64,000 nucleotides of DNA, taken from contig NZ_JAIVMG010000012.1 in the NCBI RefSeq assembly GCF_020177335.1, positions 90,737 to 154,736 of the forward strand, read 5' to 3'. A model generated the notes under the pieces. That model saw only the letters and a program-made list of their open reading frames with translations. It ran no database searches and had not been told where the DNA came from. This document shows positions 47,652 to 54,822 of the stretch, one piece after another. Both the position numbers and the translations under genes were made by a program. This DNA is from Stappia indica. Lineage in GTDB: Bacteria; Pseudomonadota; Alphaproteobacteria; Rhizobiales; Stappiaceae. The number at the start of each line of letters is the position of its first letter. Position 1 is the first letter of the stretch.

Positions 47652-48017
47652 CGCCCATCGCCCGGACGGGGCCGGCAATCAGCATCCGCAGCCCGCACCG
47701 CAAATGTCCGGCTGCAATTGCCAGTCACCTTCCGGGCATTTCCACCGCGCCACGCCAACACGCCATACTCCTTCAATCGGATACCGCCCCCCTGTCGGCC
47801 GGCGACCCCGGCCACCTGTTGAATGGAACCGGTCCCGCAGATGATGCTTTCTTCATCGATGACACACCGGGCAGGTCGGGAAAACCCCGGTCAAATTACT
47901 GAAAAGGATCAGCAGGCACCACCTACCCAGGGTTCTGCCCCCGAAACGCAACAAGGCCGGGTCGCCCCCGGCCTTGCATTCATTTTTCATGGGCCAGAGC
48001 CCGCGTTGGACCGAACC
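47652..48017. other. Intergenic region without a gene
   Basis: The 366 bp between the CHASE-GGDEF gene and the cytochrome c gene hold only the hairpin at 47952-47976. I see no open frame with a ribosome binding site and no clear promoter boxes, although the cyclase gene must have its promoter here. Base composition is a little richer in A and T than the neighbours. Confidence 0.5.
47952..47976. terminator. Terminator downstream of the cytochrome c gene
   Basis: CAAGGCCGGG pairs perfectly with CCCGGCCTTG across a five-base loop. The minus-strand side is followed by TTGCGTTTC; the plus side by a T-run after a few bases. It ends cytochrome c transcription and may work in both directions. Confidence 0.75.
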
Positions 48018-48905
48018 TTACTGAGCGGTGTCAGCCGCCGGGGTCCCCTCGCCGGTGACCGCGTCCTTGACCGTCTCGGCCGCATCGGAGGCCGCTTCCG
48101 CCGCGCTGTCGGCGGCATCCTTGACCGCCTCGGCAGCATCGGTCGCCGTCTCGGCGGCGCTCTTGGCGGCGTCCGTCACGGTCTCCGCAGCGCTCTCGGC
48201 CGCTTCGGTCACGGTCTCCTTGGCGCTGTCGGCCGCTTCGGTTACCGTTTCAGTCGCCTCGGTCGCGGTCTCGGTCACCGCTTCGGCAGCCCCCTCGACG
48301 GCCTCGGTCGCGGCTTCCGTGGCGCTTTCCGTGCTGCTTTCGGCGGCGGCTTCCGGGCTCGGCAGCGGCATCGGCTCATCGGCGAGCGAGCGCAGATAGG
48401 CAATCAGGTCGGCGCGCTGCTCCGGCTTCTTCAGGCCGTTGTAGCTCATCGAAGTCTTGGCAACGAGGTCCTTCGGCTTGGTCAGGAACACATCGAGGTT
48501 CTCGTAGAGCCAGGCATCGGTGCCCTCGGCATATTCCGTCATCGAACCGGAATACTTGAACCCTTCATGGGAAGCCGGCTTGCGCCCGACCACACCCCAC
48601 AGAGCGGGGCCGACCTTGTTCTTGCCGCCCTTGGTGAAGTCGTGGCAGGCGGCGCAGGCGCGGGTGAGCTTCTGGCCGTTCTCGGCGGAAGCGCTGGCGA
48701 GGCGAACGGCGATCGGCTCGATCTGCGGCTCTTCGGCCACCGTCTCCTCGGCCTCGCCGTCCCCATCGGCGACAACGATCTCGTAGCCGGGCGTCTCCGG
48801 CGGAGCTTTGGAGAAGATGACGTCCGACAAGATGCCAAGACCCATCGTCACCAACAGTGCGAACAGGACGGCGCCGGCAATCGTGTTTAGCTTGGAGGAG
48901 TTCAT
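48018..48905 (-). CDS. cycM: Membrane-anchored cytochrome c (CycM-like) with 11-residue repeat tail
   Basis: 295 residues. An uncleaved N-terminal anchor (IAGAVLFALLVTMGLGILSDVIF, residues about 9-31) leads to an acidic linker and a class I cytochrome c domain: haem motif CAACH (C84, C87, H88) and the axial Met153 in TSMSYNGLKKPEQRADLIAYL. In Rhizobiales such CycM proteins pass electrons from complex III to the aa3 oxidase. The oddity is the last 110 residues, almost only Ala, Glu, Thr, Asp, Ser, Lys and Val, in six exact 11-residue periods (residues 211-276), predicted as a long amphipathic helix. It is divergent from kdsB. Confidence 0.88.
   Translation of the reverse strand: MNSSKLNTIAGAVLFALLVTMGLGILSDVIFSKAPPETPGYEIVVADGDGEAEETVAEEPQIEPIAVRLASASAENGQKLTRACAACHDFTKGGKNKVGPALWGVVGRKPASHEGFKYSGSMTEYAEGTDAWLYENLDVFLTKPKDLVAKTSMSYNGLKKPEQRADLIAYLRSLADEPMPLPSPEAAAESSTESATEAATEAVEGAAEAVTETATEATETVTEAADSAKETVTEAAESAAETVTDAAKSAAETATDAAEAVKDAADSAAEAASDAAETVKDAVTGEGTPAADTAQ
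48078..48275 (-). repeat. Six tandem 33-bp coding repeats in the cytochrome c tail
   Basis: The encoded 11-mers read TETATEATETV, TEAADSAKETV, TEAAESAAETV, TDAAKSAAETA, TDAAEAVKDAA and DSAAEAASDAA, an LEA-3/apolipoprotein-like period. At DNA level the units are diverged, which argues against very recent slippage. Copy number could still vary between strains. Confidence 0.8.
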
Positions 48906-49108
48906 TCCTGCGGGCTCCAACTCGTCGGTTGCTTCGGGTTGCGTCGGGCGCGGCCCCGCGCAACATTGCGCATCGTGAAAAAGTCGCCGGAAACTACAAA
49001 GTTTTTGACGCCCGTGTCCATAGGTATAAAAGAGCAATCCATGTTCCAGTCGACCAATCTTGCAGCCACGCCCTGCGCCAGCCCCTGCCCGCAGGCGGAG
49101 ATACAACG

Positions 49109-49870
49109 ATGAGCGGCGCTCTCGTCGTCATTCCCGCGCGCATGGCCTCCACCCGCCTGCCCGACAAGCCGCTCCTCGACATCGCCGGACAACCGATGAT
49201 CGTGCATGTGCTGGAACAGGCCCGCGCGGCGGATATCGGGCCGGTTGTGGTCGCCTGCGACGACCCGCGCGTCAAGGCGGCGGTCGAGGCCGTCGGCGGC
49301 AAGGCGGTGCTCACCGATCCGGATCTGGCCAGCGGGTCCGACCGGGTGCGGGTTGCCGCCAACACGGTCGACCCGGATGGTCGCTTCCCCGTGGTGCTCA
49401 ACCTGCAAGGGGACGTGCCCCTGATCGATCCGGCGGCGATCCGCGCCACCTTCGATCCCCTGTCCGATCCGGCGGTCGATATCGGCACCATCGCCACGGA
49501 GATCCGCGACCCGGCCCTTCGCGACGATCCCGGCGCGGTCAAGACCGTCGGCACGCCAGCCGGCGACAAGCGCCTGCGCGCGCTGTATTTTACCCGGGCG
49601 ACGGCGCCGACCGGCCCCGGTCCGCTCTATCAGCACATCGGGCTCTATGCCTTTCGCCGGGCCGCCCTTGAGGCGTTCGTCGCCCTGCCGCCCTCGCCGC
49701 TGGAAATTCGCGAGCGGCTGGAGCAGCTGCGCGCGCTCGAAGCGGGCATGCGCATCGACGTCAGCCTGATCGACAGCGTGCCGATGGATGTGAACACCCC
49801 GGAAGACATCGAAGCGGTGCGGGCTGTGCTGACAAGGCGCGGTGCGGCCTCGGCGCACCCACACTCCTGA
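49109..49870 (+). CDS. kdsB: 3-deoxy-manno-octulosonate cytidylyltransferase
   Basis: 253 residues. The nucleotidyltransferase start is VVIPARMASTRLPDKPLLDI, followed by VVACDDPRV, LQGDVPLI and HIGLYAFRRAALEAF. The enzyme makes CMP-Kdo for the inner core of lipopolysaccharide. GGAG lies nine bases before the ATG at 49109; a longer frame from 48857 would overlap the divergent promoter region. It is followed by pheA, the order found in Rhizobiales beside cycM. Confidence 0.95.
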   Translation: MSGALVVIPARMASTRLPDKPLLDIAGQPMIVHVLEQARAADIGPVVVACDDPRVKAAVEAVGGKAVLTDPDLASGSDRVRVAANTVDPDGRFPVVLNLQGDVPLIDPAAIRATFDPLSDPAVDIGTIATEIRDPALRDDPGAVKTVGTPAGDKRLRALYFTRATAPTGPGPLYQHIGLYAFRRAALEAFVALPPSPLEIRERLEQLRALEAGMRIDVSLIDSVPMDVNTPEDIEAVRAVLTRRGAASAHPHS

Positions 49871-49896
49871 TCCTCCCAACCAGATTCGAAGAACTC

Positions 49897-50787
49897 ATGT
49901 CCGAACAGAAGAAAATCGTCTTTCAAGGTGAGCTGGGCGCCAACTCCCACACCGCCTGCCGCAATGTCTACCCGGATTATCAGCCGATCCCTTGCGCCAC
50001 CTTCGAGGATTGCTTCTCGGTGCTGGAAAGCGGCGAGGCCGATCTCGGCATGATCCCGCTGGAGAATTCGGTGGCCGGCCGGGTCGCCGATATCCATCAC
50101 CTCCTGCCGCGCTCCAGCCTGCATATCATCGGCGAATATTTCCTGCCGATCCGGTTCCAGCTGATGGCGCCGCGCGGGGCAACCGTTGAGGGCCTGCGCT
50201 CGGTGCAGAGCCATGTGATGGCCCTTGGCCAATGCCGCAAGATCATCCGCGAGCTCGGACTGACGCCGATCACCGGCGCCGATACCGCCGGCTCCGCCCG
50301 TCAGGTCGCCGAAAAGGGCGACCTCAGCGCGGCGGCGCTGGCGCCGCAAATGGCGGCGGACGCCTATGGGCTCGACATCCTGCGCACCAACGTGGAGGAC
50401 GAGGCGCATAACACCACCCGCTTCCTGATCCTCTCGCGCGATTCCCTGCGGGCGGCCAACAATGGCCAACCGGTGATCACCACCTTCATCTTCCGGGTGC
50501 GCAACGTGCCGGCCGCGCTCTACAAGGCGCTTGGCGGCTTCGCCACCAATGGCGTCAACATGACCAAGCTGGAATCCTACCAGCTGGAAGGCCAGTTCTT
50601 CGCCTCCATGTTCTATGCCGATGTGGAGGGGCATCCGGATGAACGCTCCGTCGCGCTGGCGCTGGAGGAGCTGCAGTTCTACTCCGCCGAGCTGAAGATG
50701 CTCGGCGTCTATCGTGCGGACCCGTTCCGCGAAAAGATCCGCGAGCCGGAGGCCAATCGCGCGCTGCGCCCGACACCCGGCATCTGA
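49897..50787 (+). CDS. pheA: Prephenate dehydratase
   Basis: 296 residues. KIVFQGELGANSHTACRNVYP starts the PDT domain; PLENSVAGRVADIHHLL and DEAHNTTRFLIL (the catalytic T-R-F) follow. A C-terminal ACT domain (VRNVPAALYKALGGFATNG..TKLESYQ) should bind phenylalanine for feedback control; the classic ESRP motif reads ESYQ here. It is a monofunctional dehydratase without chorismate mutase. It makes phenylpyruvate. Confidence 0.95.
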   Translation: MSEQKKIVFQGELGANSHTACRNVYPDYQPIPCATFEDCFSVLESGEADLGMIPLENSVAGRVADIHHLLPRSSLHIIGEYFLPIRFQLMAPRGATVEGLRSVQSHVMALGQCRKIIRELGLTPITGADTAGSARQVAEKGDLSAAALAPQMAADAYGLDILRTNVEDEAHNTTRFLILSRDSLRAANNGQPVITTFIFRVRNVPAALYKALGGFATNGVNMTKLESYQLEGQFFASMFYADVEGHPDERSVALALEELQFYSAELKMLGVYRADPFREKIREPEANRALRPTPGI

Positions 50788-50811
50788 CGACGACCACACC
50801 CACGAGGCACC

Positions 50812-51804
50812 ATGACCTTCAGCACCCTTTGCATTGGCAATGCCATTTGCGACGTCTTCGCCCATGTCGAGGAAGACTTCCTGGTTCGGGAAAACCTGAT
50901 CAAGGGGGCCATGCGGCTCATCGACACCGACGAGGCGGTGCGGCTCTACGACAAGATGGGCCAGACCACCCGGATGTCCGGCGGCAGCGCCGGCAACACC
51001 GCCGCGGGTATCGCCGCGCTCGGTGGCCAGTCGGCCTATTTCGGCAAGGTGGCCGCCGATGAGCTGGGCACCGCCTATCGCCACGACATGCGCGGCACCG
51101 GCGTTCATTTCGAAACCCCGGCGCTGGCCGACGGGCTGCCCACCGCGCGCTCGATGATCCTGATCACGCCCGATGGCGAGCGGACGATGAACACCTATCT
51201 GGGCGCCTGCACCGAGCTGTCGCCGGGCGACATCGATGCGGATGTCGTCTCCCGCTCGGCGATCACCTACATGGAAGGCTACCTGTGGGATCCGCCCGCA
51301 GCCAAGGACGCCTTCCTCAAGGCGGCCGAGATCGCCCATGCCCATCGCCGCCAGGTGAGCCTGACCCTGTCCGATTCCTTCTGCGTCGATCGCTACCGCG
51401 ACGAGTTCCTGTCGATGATGCGGGCCGGCACCATCGACCTCCTGTTCGCCAATGAGCACGAGTTGAAGGCACTCTATGAGACCGCCGACCTCGACACCGC
51501 GATTGCCGCCGTGCGCGAGGATTGCGCCCTGACCGCCCTGACCCTCGGCGAGAACGGCGCAATGGCGATCTCGCGCGGCGAAACCGTGCATGTGGCGGCG
51601 GAAGAAGTCGCCGATGTTGTCGATCTGACCGGAGCGGGTGACCTGTTCGCCTCCGGCTTCCTGTTCGGTCGCTCCCGCGAGTTCGATCTGACGACGTCGC
51701 TGGAACTGGGCTGCCTGTGCGCCGCGCAGGTGATCGCCCATGTGGGCGCCCGGCCGGAAAAGCCGCTGAAGCAGGCCGCACTGCAACAGGGCTTCGCCGT
51801 CTGA
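50812..51804 (+). CDS. PfkB family carbohydrate kinase, adenosine kinase-like
   Basis: 330 residues. GGSAGNTAAGIAALGGQSAYFGKVAADELG is the ribokinase motif 1 region (in parts), and VVDLTGAGDLFASGFLFG the ATP-site motif 2 with the catalytic Asp. The N-terminus CIGNAICDVFAHVEEDFL and the TYLGACTELSPGDID stretch fit the adenosine kinase group found in Rhizobiales after pheA. It would salvage adenosine to AMP. A strong terminator follows. Confidence 0.88.
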   Translation: MTFSTLCIGNAICDVFAHVEEDFLVRENLIKGAMRLIDTDEAVRLYDKMGQTTRMSGGSAGNTAAGIAALGGQSAYFGKVAADELGTAYRHDMRGTGVHFETPALADGLPTARSMILITPDGERTMNTYLGACTELSPGDIDADVVSRSAITYMEGYLWDPPAAKDAFLKAAEIAHAHRRQVSLTLSDSFCVDRYRDEFLSMMRAGTIDLLFANEHELKALYETADLDTAIAAVREDCALTALTLGENGAMAISRGETVHVAAEEVADVVDLTGAGDLFASGFLFGRSREFDLTTSLELGCLCAAQVIAHVGARPEKPLKQAALQQGFAV

Positions 51805-51823
51805 GCCCACGGCACATGAACGC

Positions 51824-51860
51824 AAAACGTCCGGACGCCATCAGGCTCCGGCCGTTTTCT
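51824..51860 (+). terminator. Rho-independent terminator after the kinase gene
   Basis: AAAACGTCCGGA and TCCGGCCGTTTT form a 12-bp stem with one mismatch and an 11-base loop, followed by CTTG after the T-run. It ends the kdsB-pheA-kinase transcription unit and faces the convergent gpmA. Confidence 0.8.
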
Positions 51861-51919
51861 TGTCCGCATGAGCGCGGCGCCGCAACACGCACCGCCGCGC
51901 CCCGGAGTTCAGGTCTCTG

Positions 51920-52540
51920 TCAGTCCTTCAGGTCCTGCACCGAGGCGATGCTGCCGTCGTCGCTGAGCCGATAGACGATCGGTGCGCCGGTGCCCAACTC
52001 ACGCTTCAGGATCTCGTCCGGGGAAAGCCCTTCCAGATCCATAATCAGCGCCCGCAGCGAGTTGCCATGGGCGGCAACGATCACCCGCTCGCCGGCGATC
52101 ACCCGCGGCAGGATTTCCGACCGGTAGTAGGGCAGCACCCGCTCGGCGGTCATCTCCAGGCTCTCGCCGCCGGGAGGGGGCACGTCGAAGGACCGGCGCC
52201 AGACATGCACCTGCTCCTCGCCGAATTTCTCGCGCGCCTCATCCTTGTTCATGCCGGTCAGGTCGCCATAATCGCGCTCGTTCAGCGCCTCGTCGCGGAT
52301 CGTCTCCAGATCCGGCTGGCCCAGCTCCTCCAGAAGCAGCGCCAGGGTGCGCTGCGCCCGGGTCAGCGCCGAGGTGTAGGCGACGTCGAAGGTCAGCTTC
52401 AGATCCTTCAGCTTGCCGCCCGCCGCGCGGGCTTCGGCAACGCCCTGTTCCGTCAGGTCCGGATCCTTCCAGCCGGTGAAGAGGTTCTTGAGGTTCCATT
52501 CGCTCTGACCGTGACGAACGAGTACCAGCAGGCGTTCCAT
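51920..52540 (-). CDS. gpmA: 2,3-bisphosphoglycerate-dependent phosphoglycerate mutase
   Basis: 206 residues. [20 protein letters not shown] holds the nucleophile His of the RHG motif, [20 protein letters not shown] the substrate loop and [18 protein letters not shown] the second catalytic His. It is shorter than the E. coli enzyme (250), as is common in Alphaproteobacteria. It interconverts 3- and 2-phosphoglycerate. It lies 44 nt after dapB and is probably co-transcribed. Confidence 0.93.
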   Translation of the reverse strand: MERLLVLVRHGQSEWNLKNLFTGWKDPDLTEQGVAEARAAGGKLKDLKLTFDVAYTSALTRAQRTLALLLEELGQPDLETIRDEALNERDYGDLTGMNKDEAREKFGEEQVHVWRRSFDVPPPGGESLEMTAERVLPYYRSEILPRVIAGERVIVAAHGNSLRALIMDLEGLSPDEILKRELGTGAPIVYRLSDDGSIASVQDLKD

Positions 52541-52584
52541 GTAATAGTTTCTCCAGCTTCGGGGTAGGTAGGGAGGGAGGAGGA

Positions 52585-53397
52585 TCAGTCGGCCAGTCCG
52601 AGAACATCGGCCATCGAATAGAACCCGGGCTTCTGATTGCGCGCCCAGAGCGCGGCCTTGACCGCGCCATGGGCAAAGATCTGACGGTCCTGGGCGTGGT
52701 GCGACAGGGTGAGCGTCTCCAGCGGCCCGGCGAACATCACCGAATGGTCGCCGATCACCGTGCCGCCGCGCAGGGCCGCGTAGCCGATCTTGCCGCGCGG
52801 GCGAACGCCGGTGATGCCGTCGCGGTCCCTCAGCTCGTTCCCCGCCAGCGGGATGCCCCGACCCTCGGCCGCCGCCTCGCCCAGAAGCAGCGCGGTTCCC
52901 GAGGGCGCGTCGACCTTGTTGCGGTGATGGGCCTCCAGGATCTCGATATCGAAATCGGCGTCCAGCGCCGCTGCCGCCTGCCTGACAAGCGCGGCCAGCA
53001 GATTGACGCCAAGGCTCATGTTGCCGGAGCGCACGATCCGGGCATGACGACCGGCGGGGCGGATCTCAGCCAGATCGTCTTCGCTCATGCCGGTGGTGCC
53101 GATCACATGCACGACCCGCGCCTGCGCCGTCAGTTCCGCGAAATGCCGGGTCGCCGCCGGCGCGGTGAAGTCGAGCACGCCTTCCGTCGCCGCGATCACC
53201 GAGAGCGGATCATCGGTCACCGGCACGCCGAGCGGCCCCACTCCGGCGAGCATTCCCGCGTCCGCGCCAAGCTCCGGCACGCCCGGACGTTCGATGGCGC
53301 CGCCAAGACACACCCCATCCATCTCGTGTAGCGCGCGTATCAACGCCCGACCCATTCGCCCGGCGGCGCCAACGACGGCAAGACGCATATCGCTCAT
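52585..53397 (-). CDS. dapB: 4-hydroxy-tetrahydrodipicolinate reductase
   Basis: 270 residues. The NAD(P)-binding [16 protein letters not shown] opens the enzyme; [12 protein letters not shown] and [18 protein letters not shown] hold the catalytic His-His and Lys. It serves lysine and diaminopimelate synthesis. Start at 53397 ([10 protein letters not shown]) has TTGGAG about 7 bases upstream. It is the upstream neighbour of gpmA; divergent from luxP. Confidence 0.95.
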   Translation of the reverse strand: MSDMRLAVVGAAGRMGRALIRALHEMDGVCLGGAIERPGVPELGADAGMLAGVGPLGVPVTDDPLSVIAATEGVLDFTAPAATRHFAELTAQARVVHVIGTTGMSEDDLAEIRPAGRHARIVRSGNMSLGVNLLAALVRQAAAALDADFDIEILEAHHRNKVDAPSGTALLLGEAAAEGRGIPLAGNELRDRDGITGVRPRGKIGYAALRGGTVIGDHSVMFAGPLETLTLSHHAQDRQIFAHGAVKAALWARNQKPGFYSMADVLGLAD

Positions 53398-53697
53398 GTG
53401 TTTCTCCAACCCCAGACCATGCAAGGCGGTATAGCAGCTTGCCCGCCCCGCGCAACACACGGGCGATTTCTCCCCATGGCCGCTACGTCAGAAAGAGGCC
53501 GAGCCAAGGGCGACACATTTCCGAAAACTGCGTTTCATTGCAACAATTGCCAAGTACTCGACCAGTCCTTCTTTCCCTTCCCTGAATTTATCGCCGGCGC
53601 AGCCGATCTTCACGCTTCTTCAATGCGGCATTGATACTTGAATGAGAATCTTCCCTGATTCAGTCTTGTGGTGAAGGCGCGAAACCTGGAAAGCAAC
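53398..53697. other. AT-richer upstream region of the luxP-luxQ-like operon
   Basis: Some 300 bp between divergent dapB and luxP with clearly lower GC content than the rest of the window, most marked from about 53510 (for example TTTCATTGCAACAATTGCC). It must hold both promoters, but I cannot pick -35/-10 boxes with confidence. GGAAAG lies six bases before the luxP start. The composition would fit regulatory DNA or a transfer boundary. Confidence 0.5.
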
Positions 53698-54822
53698 ATG
53701 AAACAATGCCGGCCCTATCTTCCGCACGCATTACTTGTGATTGCATTCCTTGTGCTTTCCGTCCCGTTCCCAACCCAGGCAGGCACCGGCCCACGGGCCG
53801 AATACTGGGACCTTGATGAGTTTCTCGCCAGCCAGCCGAAACAACCAGAAATTGTCTCCCGTTTCAACGAACGGGTCCAAGGGCCCGGCCAGCGCGTAAC
53901 CACAAGCCTGCCACCGGTGCGTATCGCGGTGGTGTATCCGGGAAAGCAGGTGTCGGATTACTGGCGCCGCAGCATCGAATCATTCACGGCCCGCCTCGAT
54001 GAAATCGGTCTTCGCTACGAGCTGGAGTCTCATGTCACTGCACCGTCGACGGAAGTTCGCCTGCAAATGCAGTATATTGGCGAGGCGCTGAAATCGGACC
54101 CCGACTATCTGGTGTTCACGCTCGACGCGTTCCGCCATCGCAGCATCATCGAGCGACTGATCGCCCGCGGCCGGCCCAAGGTCATCCTGCAGAACATCAC
54201 CACGCCGCTGCGTGCCTGGTCCAAAAACCAGCCGTTTCTTTATGTCGGCTTCGACCATGCGACCGGCACCAGGGCCCTGGTGCAGCACTATCTCGCCCGC
54301 CACCCCGATCCGGAACGCTATGCCATCTTTTATGGCTCGCGCGGCTATGTCAGCCACGCCCGCGGTGAGACCTTCCGTCTGGCGATGGCGGGGGAGCCGT
54401 CCAAGACCCTCTCCACCTCGTATTTCGTCGGCTTCGATCGCGACAGCGCCCGCACTGCCGCCCGGACCCTGCTGATGGAGGATCCGGAGCTCTCCTACAT
54501 CTTCTCCTGCTCCACCGACATCGCGCTCGGCGTGCTCGATGCCATCCGGGAGATGGGGCGCGAAGGTGAGGTCCACACCAATGGCTGGGGCGGCGGCAGC
54601 GCCGAGCTCGAACAGATCGCCGTGGGCGCGCTGGAAGCCACCGTCATGCGCATGAACGACGACAATGGCGTGGCCATGGCCGAGGCGATTTCGCTCGACA
54701 TTCAGGGGCGCGGGCATGAGGTGCCGCAGGTCTATTCGGGAGACTTCGCCCTGGTCACATCCCGGGACGGCCCGGAGCGCATCGAGACCCTGAAACGCAG
54801 AGCCTTCCGGTATTCGCAATGA
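53698..54822 (+). CDS. luxP: LuxP-like periplasmic autoinducer-2 binding protein
   Basis: 374 residues. A Sec signal peptide (HALLVIAFLVLSVPFPTQA) precedes a Peripla_BP_4 two-lobed fold. It aligns throughout with Vibrio harveyi LuxP: VVYPGKQVSDYW, LVFTLDAFRHR, LQNITTPLRAW, QPFLYVGFDHATGTRAL, NGWGGGSAELE, TVMRMNDDNGVAMAEAI and the end PERIETLKRRAFRYS. The LuxP residues I recall as AI-2 contacts are kept: Q84, S86, W89, N166, R222, S272, T273, D274, W297, R318. It overlaps the receptor gene by ATGA. A plain sugar-binding protein is much less likely. Confidence 0.88.
   Translation: MKQCRPYLPHALLVIAFLVLSVPFPTQAGTGPRAEYWDLDEFLASQPKQPEIVSRFNERVQGPGQRVTTSLPPVRIAVVYPGKQVSDYWRRSIESFTARLDEIGLRYELESHVTAPSTEVRLQMQYIGEALKSDPDYLVFTLDAFRHRSIIERLIARGRPKVILQNITTPLRAWSKNQPFLYVGFDHATGTRALVQHYLARHPDPERYAIFYGSRGYVSHARGETFRLAMAGEPSKTLSTSYFVGFDRDSARTAARTLLMEDPELSYIFSCSTDIALGVLDAIREMGREGEVHTNGWGGGSAELEQIAVGALEATVMRMNDDNGVAMAEAISLDIQGRGHEVPQVYSGDFALVTSRDGPERIETLKRRAFRYSQ

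Noticed and set aside
48078..48275. CRISPR-like array or satellite DNA
   Set aside because: The repeats are in frame within the cytochrome c gene, tandem without spacers, and diverged at DNA level.
53698..54822. Ribose- or galactose-type periplasmic binding protein
   Set aside because: Similarity to LuxP runs over the full length, including the residues recalled as AI-2 contacts, and no sugar permease or ATPase is adjacent.
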